In this document: positions 37,101 to 47,600 of the stretch, piece by piece | Numbering within the stretch: the first letter of the stretch is position 1 | Layout of the letters: every line of letters starts with the position of its first letter | From: Paraspadella gotoi | Lineage: Eukaryota > Chaetognatha | DNA length: 64,000 nucleotides | Direction: 5' to 3' | Assembly: GCA_051294375.1 (NCBI GenBank) | Contig: CM119266.1 | Coordinates: 19,231,657-19,295,656, forward strand | Notes under the pieces: model-generated | The model's input: only the letters and a program-made list of their open reading frames with translations | Database searches by the model: none | Told to the model about the DNA's origin: nothing | Program-made: the position numbers and the translations under genes

Positions 37101-38892
37101 AAGTCCGCGATGCGAATCAAGATGCGTCTGACGCCCACGACGCCGCCAAACGTGCCTTCAATGTTTCGCAGATGGCGCGCGACGAGGCGATGGGCGCCAG
37201 GTCCGCTCTCGACGAACTCATTCAGAAGGTGGGGGCGGGGGGGGAAAGCGTCGAATTGCGGTCTCAAAAAGATAGATAGCAAAATTAAGTATACAAAATC
37301 ACTCTTTTATGTCCCGCGCATCAGATTAAAGACTTCATGGATCCTGGGGCAGCGACGCCAGAAGACATTCGCCTGATAGTGGAGCAAACTCTGGCAATCA
37401 CCATCAACCAAAACCCGGCCGAGATCGATGACCTCGCTCGGCAGATCAACGAAACCATTAAGAGTCTCACAAAGATCGACACAATTCTGGCGCAGACGCA
37501 AGCTAATCTCACAATGGCTGAAACACTAAAGAGAAGGTTGACTTTCCTCTTGTTTGATTTTGTAAATCGTCCGCATTTTTATATTGACGATGTAATTTTA
37601 GTTTTATTTAATTTGACTCACAGAGCATAAAAATTGGTTCCTATAGGGCGGACGAGGCCCGCCGTGCGGCCGCCGACATTTTGGGCAAAGCGACGGGCAT
37701 CGTGTCCAAATTGAATGACGCTGGAGAGAAGCAAAAGGTGGCAGAAGCGGCTCTCAATGCCACTGACTCCAAGATGGAGCAAGTGCAAGATCACATGACC
37801 AAGGTGCGGTTAAATTCTTTCGTCGCCTGTTAAAAACCTCGTGCGTAATTATTCTTCTAATTAAGTCGTTTTAAACCAAGAGTCGTAAAAATCCTTATTT
37901 ATGGTTTCTTCGGGTTTTAATTCTACCGATTTTTCCATAAAACTGGTTCTCTGATTTCAGATCACAAAGGAAACTGGAATCGCGAGCAAAAAGTCTTCAG
38001 AATCGATAGCTAAGCTCAACGATATGGAATATCGCGTCAACGATCTTCAAGGAAAGATGGTTGATTACGAAACCAAGGCCAACAAGGCTGAAGCCAGCGC
38101 CAACGAGGCTAACGATGTTAGTTAATAAACAAGTTAATTATACTCATTACATTCACATACACATGGTAGGTTTTCTAGCGACGCAATTCTGTTCGATCGG
38201 TCTGTCTTTCGCTTTAGGTTCCACTGAATTTAGATAATACTTATTAGTTCGTTCATTTTGTCAACTGTTGTTTAGTTGCAAAAATATTTTTTTTATTTTT
38301 ACCATCGAGACAGATTTTGTTTATGCGTGAACAATGTTTCATGCTAATTAGAAGTAGTAAGCGAGAAATAGAGAGAGAGAGAGATTATTATTATTTTTAT
38401 AATTATACAATTATTATCCAAAATCTCAATGGTCCCTACTACTTATAATTTTTTTTCTCGATTGAATCAGGCGGCTATGGAAGCAGACGCCAAAGCGGCA
38501 GATGTTCAGTCAAAGTTCGACGAAGTCAAACGCGAGTTGGACAAGAAATATTCCGGCGCTGGCGGCGGCGTCGGTGGGAACGTCAACGCCGGATCCCTAA
38601 AGGATCGCGCTGAGAATCTTTATAAAAGCACTAAAGACAAACTGGAGAGACTTAAAGGTGAACGGGAGATTGCAAGAATTTGTCGGCGCCAATTTGAATT
38701 CCCTTCTGCTTCATTGACTCTTTTTTTCCTTTCGGTCTAGAATTGGAGGAGATCTTCAACAACAACGACGACAAACTGATGGATCTTCAAGATAAGATCG
38801 AACTCTTGAATCAGCGAATGATGGATGCACTCTACACGCCTGTCACGGGAATTCAACCTCGTGCAAATTTCTACCGAACATGTCAACCCTAA
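19048..38892 (+). CDS. LanB1: Laminin subunit beta (33 traced exons)
   Basis: A secreted basement-membrane subunit that assembles with alpha and gamma chains through its C-terminal coiled coil and self-assembles through the N-terminal LN domain. The 33 exons sum to 5282 nt: two leading bases, then 1760 codons with a TAA stop at 38890-38892. All introns are GT-AG and all phases match. Vertebrate beta-1 and fly beta chains are close to this size (about 1.79 kaa). Domain order is LN, five LE, LF, eight LE, then coiled coil with a cysteine-rich beta knob. The C-terminus, NFYRTCQP, keeps the near-terminal Cys that bonds to the gamma chain. Exon coordinates are in the domain entries. The first signal-peptide exon is unresolved. 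AATAAA occurs at 39559-39564 and 40065-40070. The symbol follows the fly orthologue; LAMB1 is the vertebrate name. Confidence 0.93.
22779..25629 (+). CDS. Laminin beta N-terminal LE repeats (exons 5-10)
   Basis: Exons are 22779-22981, 23701-23868, 23982-24208, 24347-24551, 25060-25120 and 25499-25629. They encode four full LE (laminin EGF-like) modules and the first part of a fifth that is interrupted by the LF domain, about residues 245-534. The eight-cysteine LE pattern is plain, with pieces such as [31 protein letters not shown] and [17 protein letters not shown] modules form a rigid rod. Intron 9 holds TAA/TAT microsatellites (about 25177-25225 and 25296-25370) and an R3 repeat. Confidence 0.92.
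25720..28526 (+). CDS. Laminin beta LF (laminin IV type B) domain (exons 11-14)
   Basis: Exons are 25720-25902, 26345-26465, 28047-28174 and 28337-28526, about 207 residues. They match the globular LF domain of beta chains, with anchors [45 protein letters not shown] and [14 protein letters not shown]. Intron 12 (26466-28046) has two additional short phase-1 exon-like segments, which are listed separately. Confidence 0.92.
26697..26723 (+). CDS. Candidate 27-nt microexon 1 in laminin intron 12
   Basis: Bounded by AAAAG on the left and a GTAAGG donor on the right. Its length is 27 nt with phase 1 on both sides, so inclusion would add nine residues, ACCDDSSPV, to the LF domain without a frameshift. 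The acceptor lacks a good pyrimidine tract. Part of the segment also resembles a tRNA A box (AGCAGCCCAGTTGGTAAGGC), so it could instead be tRNA-derived sequence. Confidence 0.2.
26927..26953 (+). CDS. Candidate 27-nt microexon 2 in laminin intron 12
   Basis: Preceded by TTTTCCAG and followed by GTATCC, 27 nt, phase 1 on both sides, encoding GKGEPGCYC. Read through without the donor it continues GIQFFT and stops, which would give a truncated chain. It could splice to microexon 1, to exon 12 or to exon 13 in frame. The homologous vertebrate protein has no insert at this point, which favours a lineage-specific or spurious segment. Confidence 0.25.
28838..28985. other. GC-rich island with inverted CGGCAGCGG motifs
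   Basis: A sharply GC-rich block inside an AT-rich intron. It carries GCGGCAGCGG-like motifs and their complements (CCGCTGCCGCCGC), so it could form hairpins. ORFs are open on both strands, but neither resembles laminin LE sequence and no splice phase ties them to flanking exons. It may be a repeat or a regulatory element. Confidence 0.35.
29281..29523. other. Two 10-N gaps flanking a short repeated segment
   Basis: N runs at 29281-29290 and 29514-29523. The sequence just before each gap shares AATATTAAC-CCTATCATTAATTCAG, so the segment between them probably includes a partly duplicated or badly joined piece of intron. Confidence 0.9.
30496..31336 (-). CDS. Cdc42: Cdc42 Rho-family GTPase (four exons, complete)
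   Basis: A small GTPase that cycles between GDP and GTP to control actin, polarity and vesicle traffic. Exons on the minus strand are 31177-31336, 30925-31084, 30738-30815 and 30496-30673, 576 nt in all, giving 191 aa plus TGA, the usual Cdc42 length. Visible motifs are the P-loop GDGAVGKT, effector region [11 protein letters not shown], switch [16 protein letters not shown], base-binding TQVDL, SAL, and C-terminal CRLL. CRLL is a CaaX box whose final Leu predicts geranylgeranylation. Residues after the P-loop fit Cdc42 and not Rac or Rho. The basic stretch before the CaaX is weak (KKGI). The gene is nested antisense in laminin intron 14. A 21-base A run on its sense strand follows the stop. 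All splice phases are consistent. Confidence 0.95.
32355..34809 (+). CDS. Laminin beta C-terminal LE repeats (exons 15-22)
   Basis: Exons are 32355-32498, 32799-33001, 33101-33274, 33335-33476, 33884-34063, 34231-34354, 34418-34530 and 34628-34809, about residues 742-1162. They encode eight LE modules, giving 13 in total as in vertebrate beta-1. Pieces include [63 protein letters not shown] and [15 protein letters not shown]. The block ends with [13 protein letters not shown], which leads into the coiled coil. Intron 19 holds a TC microsatellite (34105-34180) just before the acceptor. Confidence 0.93.
34105..34180. repeat. TC microsatellite in laminin intron 19
   Basis: A CT dinucleotide run filling much of a 167-bp intron, ending about 50 bases before the exon 20 acceptor at 34229-34230. 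It may serve as an extended pyrimidine tract. The folded arm shows the complementary GA run at 53595-53655. Confidence 0.95.
34838..35055 (-). repeat. Dispersed repeat family R3
   Basis: Read on the minus strand, the segment has GTTAAGTGTGATGGTG, then a stretch ending CACGCCAGT, then CCCCGGGCATCACAC. The same order occurs on the plus strand at about 25374-25480 in laminin intron 9, with more divergence. The folded arm repeats it at about 52680-52930. The family is not identified. Confidence 0.6.
35181..38892 (+). CDS. Laminin beta coiled-coil domain and C-terminus (exons 23-33)
   Basis: Exons are 35181-35390, 35711-35782, 36007-36191, 36411-36507, 36614-36775, 37025-37228, 37325-37536, 37647-37803, 37961-38116, 38471-38657 and 38741-38892. 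Sequence is heptad-like and rich in Glu, Lys, Ala and Leu, typical of the long arm that pairs with alpha and gamma chains. Exon 27 (36614-36775) encodes the beta knob, a Cys-rich insert ([26 protein letters not shown]) found only in beta chains. The chain ends YRTCQP. Confidence 0.93.
36614..36775 (+). CDS. Laminin beta knob exon (exon 27)
   Basis: A 54-codon in-phase exon that holds the Cys-rich loop interrupting the coiled coil. Seven cysteines are visible. It is a beta-chain-specific marker and separates this gene from gamma and alpha laminins. Confidence 0.9.
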
Positions 38893-40586
38893 TTTGAGTT
38901 CTTGGCTAGAATTTTTTTTTTCCACTCGGCGTCTGTCGAAAAAAAACCGATGAATGAAATTCTTTGAGGGGAAAAAAATGTATTGAACGAACAAAGAAAA
39001 GGGTCGTGTATTCTGGGCGGGGTTTGAGGAATATCCGAATTTTAAATTTAATTTAATTTTTTTCTCTACAATTCGCATGGTATTTGTAAATTTTAGGTAT
39101 TGGTCAAGTGACTAAACCTCATGCTTCGAAACTGCCGAATCATTATTCCAGCGATTGCATTTATAGCTTTTTTTTAATTGTTATTAATTGTTCATATGGG
39201 TTTACACGTCTTTGCAGAGAATAGAAAAAGCGGCAAAAAGTTAATTTTTCAAGTACATTCATGTTTTGAAATTTTATTTCTTTGGGTTATTGCATGTTAT
39301 AGCCATTTTTTCCTTCACAGTATCAACTTTATTAATCGTGATGAATTTTTATGTACAGAAATGTGGCATTCTGACGTATTCAACATTATTTAGATTGTGA
39401 AATCTATCTATTTACATAGGTTTTAATTTTTGCATTTTGTTATAATTTGTTATGCATATTGTACCATTAGAATTTATGTGTAACTTATAAATTTTGTATA
39501 GTACTTTTTAATATGGTTACATTGAAAGCTCCCACTTTCGGTAGTTGCGGATGTTACAAATAAAAAGTGGTGGAAAGCCAAAAAAAATAACCTCAGAAAA
39601 AATACGAAATCAAATTGAAATTTCTCCGCGGCTTAATCTGACATTTATCACAAAGCAATTTTTTATTATTTTTTTTTTGCTTCAATTTAAGGGTTTGGTT
39701 TTAAATGCTCGATAATTTGTGTGATGGTGACGCAGCTTTGTTTATAGTCACTTTATGTTAAAAGGGTATGTACCAATATGTTGGCATGAAATTTTCATTC
39801 AATCGTAGATGGCAGTTGGTGTTTTGGTTGACATTGTCCGAAAATGTTTGTTTAGAAAGGGATAAAACGATCGCGATGATAAATACCCTGTTAACCACTT
39901 TAAATAGTTGGTATTTACTGTTGCATTACAACCTAGAATTTATTTATTTAGTCGTAATAATTCTGGGCATATTAGTTTAAAATATCAAATACAATTGCCA
40001 CTTACACCAGAATGTGCTGTATTTCCATTCAACAAGTTTTAGTTTCCCGAAATGTTATGTTAAGAATAAAAGTTATTTAAACAAAAATTAGTCCTCAGCT
40101 CAATTATTCTTTGTCAACTGCCCATTATACTTCTGAAAGGTTTAGTTAAATCTTTATTCTAAAATTGTGTATTCGCTGGAACTTTTTTAGTTAGACTCTT
40201 AATGCCAAAGGGTGCTGTTCGCCCAGTTATCCGAGGATTCTGGTCCAGAGAACCTGTTTCTGCCAGAGCCCCTGACTACTCAATTAGAATAATGACTACT
40301 GCTGATAACGAATTACAAACCAGACCGACTGGGCCACGGCCACTAAAATTCTTTCAACATTTCCCGTACCATTTATTCATTTTTTAATATTTATATATTT
40401 TTTTATACTTCAAAATTTTCTGCTTCGCACCTTCGAAAAAAAATCTTTAGTCGCCCAAATTTCGGCTGCTTTTTTTTCACACCCACTAATACACTCAGTC
40501 ACACAAGCAAACTATTTTAAGTAGTTTTAATTATACTCTCCTCATGACTTTACTATTGTGTTGATGCAAAGGAAATCAGATAATCA

Positions 40587-40622
<36 letters not shown>

Positions 40623-40868
40623 TAACTTTGCTTAGGATAAGTAAGGGAACAAGGAATTTCCTCTATTTCGGCGTGATAAAGATAAGTATTTAAGTACATG
40701 AGTGACCAAGTGTGAGGCCGAACGCAAAACGAGACGCAAATATCGTCAGTCGGCTTTTCGCTGTGAACTTCTTAGCGAATTTCGTCGGCGTTAAAATCCT
40801 CTGCAGTCTGCACATTTAGTTTACAATTAAGTGCAAAAGGCATAGGATTATACCTCAAAAAGACGAAG
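38893..40868 (+). other. Laminin 3' UTR and downstream sequence
   Basis: AT-rich sequence with AATAAA at 39559-39564 and 40065-40070 as plausible poly(A) signals. A GA microsatellite lies at 40592-40618. I see no gene. Short ORFs here are unsupported. Confidence 0.7.
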
Positions 40869-41338
40869 ATGGGTCAAGTGCAAAATACTTTCTTTACGAA
40901 CCGAGATAATTTTCTCGGACCTCGGTACGACGCGACGATATTGACTTTTTTTATTTTGGGTATTTCGGGTCAACAAAGAAGAATCGGGTCTCTTTTCATA
41001 GACTGACCCATTTCTGCTCCTGTATCCCTGAATATAGTTTTAATTTTTAAATTTATTTTCAATTTATTAGTAAATTCATAACTTAATATTTAACCGTAAT
41101 CCTTAGCCCTCCACACTACTCCTTAGCCCTAATCCTCAACAATAATCATTAACCTAACCTTAATACAGTTTTTTTATTTAATCTTTATTTGAAAGTTAAT
41201 TAAATTCCGTATTTAAAACGAAATGTGGCGATTTGGGAACATTCGGCCCGAAGAATCGATATCTTTTTCCTCTTCCTCTTCTTCCTCCTCCTCCTCGCAC
41301 GAGTTCGGAAAACCTGGAAGGCGATAAGTTTGGCAAGT
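40869..41338 (+). CDS. Candidate 5' coding exons of an unknown gene (MGQVQ...)
   Basis: ATG at 40869 in a good context (AAGATGGG) encodes MGQVQNTFFTNRDNFLGPR up to a GTACGA donor near 40925. The second residue is Gly, as needed for N-myristoylation. A 33-nt segment near 41306-41338 is phase-compatible and would add SENLEGDKFGK before GTGATC. No further exons were found before the fold-back, and the corresponding positions in the inverted arm have lost the ATG. This rests on phase and appearance only. Confidence 0.2.
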
Positions 41339-43084
41339 GATCCTCATCTTTGGAACTCACCCACTTCCCCTCGTCTCGCCTTTCTTCTATCCTTTCTTTC
41401 AACGTCTTCTCAGCGAGATAATGCATGACACGAACGAATGAGAACAAGTCTTAAAAAATAATATTAATAATCAACGGCAATCAACGATTTTTTTTTTAAA
41501 GAAAATAACTTTTTTTTTCTGTACAAACGTATGTGGCTTATTATTTCCTAAAAGGATGATTATTAATTAACAATAGAATGTTTTTTCCCAAAACGGTTTC
41601 TCGGTCCCCCCCCCCGTCTGCCCCCCTCCCCCCCCACCCCCCTCCCCCTCCGCCGTGGGGGCTCTGGCCCCCCCCCCCCCCCACCCCCCTCCCCCACACT
41701 TCTTAGCGTCGCCCACACTTACGTTTCACAGCCCTCCGGTCACTGTTTTGCTTCCCCACCCCCTCTAAAGACCGCGCCCGATATTCCGCTCCACCACTAC
41801 CCTCCTCACCTCTCCTATCCTGCCTATTACTCATCAACCCCTATACCTACCTCATCTCACCTCACCCCTAATCCTTCACCACCCTCTCCACCCCGCTCCC
41901 GCGGTGGCTCGCTTTTTACTAATATCGCCCCCCCCGCCCCCCGTCCCAGTTTGTTTCCTGTTCCTCCACCTATCCGCAAGTCGCCTGGTTCCCCGTTACC
42001 GCCAGCCCGGCTCCTCCCCCCTATGTACTAAAATTAAGCATGCATATTTAAATATACTACTGAAATTTCAAGATTTTCCTTTATTACTGTATTAGAATAA
42101 ATTTAAAAATAAATTAAAAAGTTTAATAATGAAGTAAAAAAATAATAAACAAATCATTAAAAAAGAAACCGCAGAGCGTTCGGCACGTTCACTTAAAACT
42201 CCTGGAATCGATAAAATTACTATATTAGCATCGCACTAATTAGTTTAGACTACTATAGTCAGTTACTCACTTAATCACGTTAAAAATTTTTAACGTAGCA
42301 ACAAAGTGCGAAATCAAAAAGCAAGGGCATTTTTATTTTTCCCCGACCGCAATAGCAAACTACTGTTATTCATGACCAATATCATTTTAGTTCAATAAAA
42401 TGTTAACATCTAAATGTTCAAAAAACGCTGTCCTAACAGTTCAGTGTTTACTCGGTGATTCGTACCTAATTTCCCTTCCTCACTTTGGAGGCCTTCGGAA
42501 CTAGGGCTAGTAGGAATCTAATAGTATCAGTAGTGAAACCGCCTTCGCCTTTTCACCTAAATTTGTATCCTTTGCCATTTGATGACAGAAGAAAATGAAA
42601 AAAAAAATCAAAAATTGGATACCTGCGCTTTTTCTTCCGTATATAACTGTTTAAAACTGGCACGGCGCGAAATTTTTTCGATCTAATGTTCGCCGTCTTT
42701 CATTTTTACTCCGTCTTTCCCTCTTTGGCATCGTCATCCTCGTTCCAGACATTCGTCGAATTTTCTTGTCATTCCTAATCCAGTGACCGAGAGAGCAAGG
42801 AAGACACGATCGCGCACTCTGGCAAACAGTTTGCCCAACTAGCATTCGAATGTTAGAACTAAATGTTTATGGCTGCTTTATGAAACGACGCGGACTCGGA
42901 GAGGATTTTTCATCGGAAATGACCACCCTTTTATTTCAAAACGGGGAGACAAGAACCTGATCCTTTTATAGTCCTTTACCTCGCTCGTTCACGCGGGGAA
43001 TTTCAACAGATTGTAAACATTCGTCGCAGCGATAGCTGTTGTCTAGCAGCTTCGCCAATCCGCTATCATCTTAGGCTCAATGAT
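41339..43084. other. Non-coding region with C-rich tract, ending at fold-back gap
   Basis: I see no gene. 41607-42020 is an extreme C-rich, pyrimidine-heavy stretch with long C runs. It is missing from the inverted arm, where 45775 continues directly across it. The rest is AT-rich and ends at the 25-N gap at 43085. Confidence 0.75.
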
Positions 43085-44616
43085 NNNNNNNNNNNNNNNN
43101 NNNNNNNNNATCTTTTTTGGAATAATATCGTTTTATTTTTTCGAAACCATTTTGTTATTAATTTCACGAGAAACGTTTTTTGTTTGAGATGAAAATGAAA
43201 GGAACGGTTATTTATGGCGATTTTTCTCTGAGATAAGCACAAAAAAATTTTTTAAAATTTTTCCGCTTTAAACGGAATCATTGAGCCAAGATGATAGCGG
43301 ATTGGGCGAAGCTGCTAGATTGACAAAGCTATCGCTGCGACGAATGTTTACAATTCTGTTGAATTCCCGCGCGTGACGAGCGGGAAAAAAAAAGGATTCA
43401 GGTTTTGTCCCCGTTTTTGAATAATATGTTTTCCATGAAATTTCCGCCAGTCGCGTCGTTTCATAAAGAGCCATAAACGATTTAGTTCTAACATCGAATG
43501 CTAGTTGGGCAACTGTTTTGCCGAGAGTGTCGCGATCGTGTCTTCCTTGCTACTCTCAGCTCGGGTCACTGGAATTAAGGCAATGACACAGGAAATTCTA
43601 TAATACAGCTACGTATTTAGGCTTTGACCAGTGTCGTTACGAATGTTGAAAGCACGGAGGACATCGAATGTATTGTGGGTTAGAATTGCACCGACGGGGG
43701 AGCGCAGTGTGCGCCTTACGCTGAGAGTAGAGACTGAAAGCGCAGTCTGAAAGAACGGCGAACATTAGGATCCGAAAATTTGCGCAGTGCCAGTTGGGGG
43801 GGGGGAAGCGGAGAGAGAGAGAGAGATTTTAAAGATCAAGTACCGAAGTCCAGTCAGTGAGTCACCACTGACGAGAAAATCTAAATTGTGTACCACAAAT
43901 TTATTCAATTATATTAGTTATAACAATTGTTGGAGTTGCAGAGTTTAATACTAAGGTTAGGAGATGATTTGAGTGATTTACGCCGTAAATTACGGACAAG
44001 ATTTTGGGGTGGTAACGACGGACCGACAAAGTAGATTATAGAGCCGGATTAGCGGCTCGGCTAAAAATAGAGAAAGGAAGAAAGCAAGCCGGACCAAAGA
44101 CGACAGAGGAAGAGATGGTAAATAAATGTCGAAAATAAAGGCTTNNNNNNNNNNNNNNNNNNNNNNNNNATGAAATTATCGCGCACTTTGATGAAATATA
44201 TATGCCAATAAGAGTGGACACACACATCGCAAAAAAAAGCTTTATTTTATCGAACATATAGATGGTTAAGCCGAATGCGAATCTTCCTCTCTGTCGTCTT
44301 TGTGGTCCGGCTTGCTTTCTTCCCTTTCTCTATTTTTAGCCGAGCCGCTAAATCCGCGCTCTATAATCTACTTTGTCGTGTCCGTCGTTCCTAACCCAGT
44401 AAATCTTGTCCGTAATTTACGGCGTAAATCACTCAATCATCTCCTAACCTTAGTATTAAACTCTGCACTACACACAATTGTTATAACACTAATATAATTG
44501 AATTAATTTGTGGTACAACAATTTAGATTTTCTCGTCAAGTGGTTGACTCACTGACTGGACTTCGGTACTTGATCTTTAAAATCTCTCTCTCTCTCTCCG
44601 GTTCCCCCCTTCCCTC
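43085..44616. other. Fold-back centre with two nested palindromes and two 25-N gaps
   Basis: 43110-43560 is the reverse complement of about 42780-43084. 43570-44144 is partly folded onto 44170-44600 (for example GCCGGACC/GGTCCGGC around 44090 and 44305). N gaps at 43085-43109 and 44145-44169 sit at both turning points. A piece of 43720-43800 also repeats 45160-45200. No gene is visible. Confidence 0.85.
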
Positions 44617-47600
44617 CACATCTTTTTTGGAAATATATCGTTTTTATTTTTTCGAAACACCCATTTTGTTATTATATTCACGAGAAAACGTTTTTTGCTT
44701 TGAGATGAAAATGAAAGGAAACGGTTATCTGGAACGATTTTTCTCTGAGATAAGCACAAAAAAATTTTTTTAAATTTTTCGCTTAAACGGAATCATTGAG
44801 CCTAAGATGATAGCGGATTGGGCGAAGCTGCTGACAACAGCTATCGCTGCGACGAATGTTTACAATCTGTTGAAATTCCCCGCGTGACGAGCGGGGAAAA
44901 AAAGGATTCAGGTTTTGGTCCCCCGTTTTGAATAATATGGTTTCCATGAAATTTCTCAGAGTCGCGTCTGTTTCATAGAGTAGCCATAACGATTTAGTTC
45001 TAACATTCGAATGCTAGTTGGGCAACTGTTTGCCAGAGAGTGCGGATGCGATCGGTCTTCCTTGCTCTGCTCTCGGTCACTGGATTAGGATACGAAAGAA
45101 AATTCGACGATATATGTTGGAACGAGGATGACGATGCAAAGAGGGAAAGACGGAGTAAAAATGAAGACGGCGAACATTAGGAATCGAAAAATTTCCGCAG
45201 GTGCCAGTTTTAACAGTTATATACGGAAGAAAAGCGAGGATGATTTTTTTTTTTTTCATTTTCTTCTCCGTCATAAATGGCAAAGATTCAACAAATTTAG
45301 GTGAAAAGGCGAGGTCGGCTTTCCAAAATTCTGTTTAGGTGAGAGGCAGCCCTAGTCCGAACTCCAAAGTGGAAGGTAATAGTAGTGGAGTTCACGAGAT
45401 GTTAACGGTTTTTGACAATTTAGATTTACATTTTTATGAACATTTTTGAATAATACATGGGTGTTCTTATTGCGTGGGAAAATAATCCCTCGATGCACTT
45501 TGACGTTTAAAATTTTACGTATTAGTTAACCTAATAGGTAAATGCTAATAGTTGGCGATGCTAATATATATTTATCGATTTCAGGAGTTTTATAAGTGTA
45601 ATCCGCTACTTTGCGGAGTTTGCTTATTTAATGATTTGTTTTATTATATTTTTTACTTCATAATTAAACTTTTAATTTATTTTTTTTAAATTTATTCTAA
45701 TCAGTAATTATAAGACTATTGAAATTCAGTAGTATAATTTAAATTAATGCAATGCCTTAATTTTAGTAACATATAGAGAACCGAAAACATCCGTTTTGGG
45801 AAAAAACATCTGCTATTGTTAATTATATAAGTCTACATCGCTTTTAGGATAGATAATAAGCCACATACGTTTGTACAGAAAAATAAAAAGTTATTTTCTT
45901 TAAAAGAAAAAAATCGTTGATTGTCCGTTGATTATATACATAATTATTTTGTGTAAGGACGTTAGTATCTCATTGCGTATCGTAGGTCATGGTCATTATG
46001 CTGCGCTGGAAGACGCTTGAAAGAAAGGATAGACAGGAAAGGCGAGACGGAGGGAGAAGTGGTGTGAGTTCCAAACTGAGGATCACTTTGCAACACTTAT
46101 CGTTTCTTCCAGGTTTTTCGCTTCGTGCGAGGAGGAGGAGAAGAACGAGGAAGAGGAAAAAAAGATATGATTATTCCGGGCCGAATGTTCGCCAAAATCG
46201 CCACCATTTGTCGTTATTAAATACGGGAATTTACATTATATTTTCTAAATAAAGATTAACTAATAAAAAACTGTATTAAGGTTAGGTTAATGATTATTGT
46301 TGAGGATTAAGGGCTAAGGAGTAGTGTGGAGGGCTAAGGATTAGCGTGTTAAAATTATTAAGGGTCGAATTTTTAACCTAATAAATTGAAATAATATTTA
46401 AAAATTAAAACTATATTCAGGTGATGCAGGAGCAGAAATGGGTCAGTCTATGTAAAACCGAGACCCGATTCCTTCTTTGTTTACCCGAAATACCCAAATA
46501 AAAAAAGTTCAATATTCGTCCGCGTCGTACCGAGGTCCGAGAAAATTAATCTCGGTTCGTAAGAAGTAATTTTGCCACTTGACCCTCTATCGTCTTTTTG
46601 AGGTTAATCTCAATGCCTTTTGCACTTATTGTAAACTAAATGTGGCGACTGCAGAGGAATTTTACGAGCCGAGAAAGTTCGCTAAGAAGTTCACAGCGAA
46701 AAGCCGACAGATATTTTGCGTCTCGTTTTGCGTTCGGCGCTCAGGCACTTTGGTCACTCATGTACTTAAATACTTATCTTTATCACAGCGACCGATAATA
46801 GAGAAAATTCGTTGTTCCCTTACTTATCTTAACAAAGTTATTATATCTCTCTCTTCTCTGCTCTCCTCTCTCTTCGATCATCTCTTCCTCTTCTCTCTCT
46901 CTCGTGATACATCTCTGCTTTCTCATCTCTCTTCTCTCATCTTTTAAGATTATCTGATTTGTCCTTTGCATCAACAAATCAAGTAAAGTCATGAGGAGAG
47001 TATAGATTAAAACTACTTTTACAATCAGTTTGCTTGTGTGACTGAAGTGTATTAGTGGGTGTTGGAAAAAAAAGCGCCGAAATTTGGGCTCGACTAAAGG
47101 TTTTTTTCGAAAGGTGCGAAGCACGAATTTGAAGTATAAAAAAATATATAAAGTATTAGGAAAAAGATGAATAAATGGTACGGGGACATTGTTGAATAGA
47201 ATTTATAGTGGCCGTGGGCCGCAGTCGGTCTGGTTTGTAATTCTCGTTATCAGCAGTAGTCATGTATTCTAATTGAGTAGTCAGGGGCTCTGGCAGAAAC
47301 AGGTTTCTTGGACGCAGAATCCGTCGGATAACTGGGCGAAAACAGGCACCCTTAAATGGCTTAAGAAGTCTACTAACAAGAGTTTCCGCGAATACACATT
47401 TAGAATAAAGATTTACATAAAACCTTTCAGAAGTATATGGGCCAGTTTGAACAAAGAATAATTTGAGCTGGAGGACTTATTTTTGTTAATTAACTTTTAT
47501 TCTTAACATAAACATTTCTGGGAAAAACTAAAACTTGTTGAAAATGGAAATATAGCACCATTTCTGGTGTAGTGGCAAATTGTATTTGATTAATTTTTAA

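Larger units (their letters stand above)
33493..43084. repeat. Inverted duplication, arm 1 (frame-intact)
   Basis: Arm 1 starts just after laminin exon 18 and includes exons 19-33, the 3' flank and the region to the N gap. Its reverse complement returns at about 44617-54290. The exons in arm 1 are intact, so it is the reliable copy. Confidence 0.92.

Noticed and set aside
41607-42095. Pro-rich ORF in the C-rich tract
   Set aside because: It is a by-product of C runs and is missing from the paired arm.
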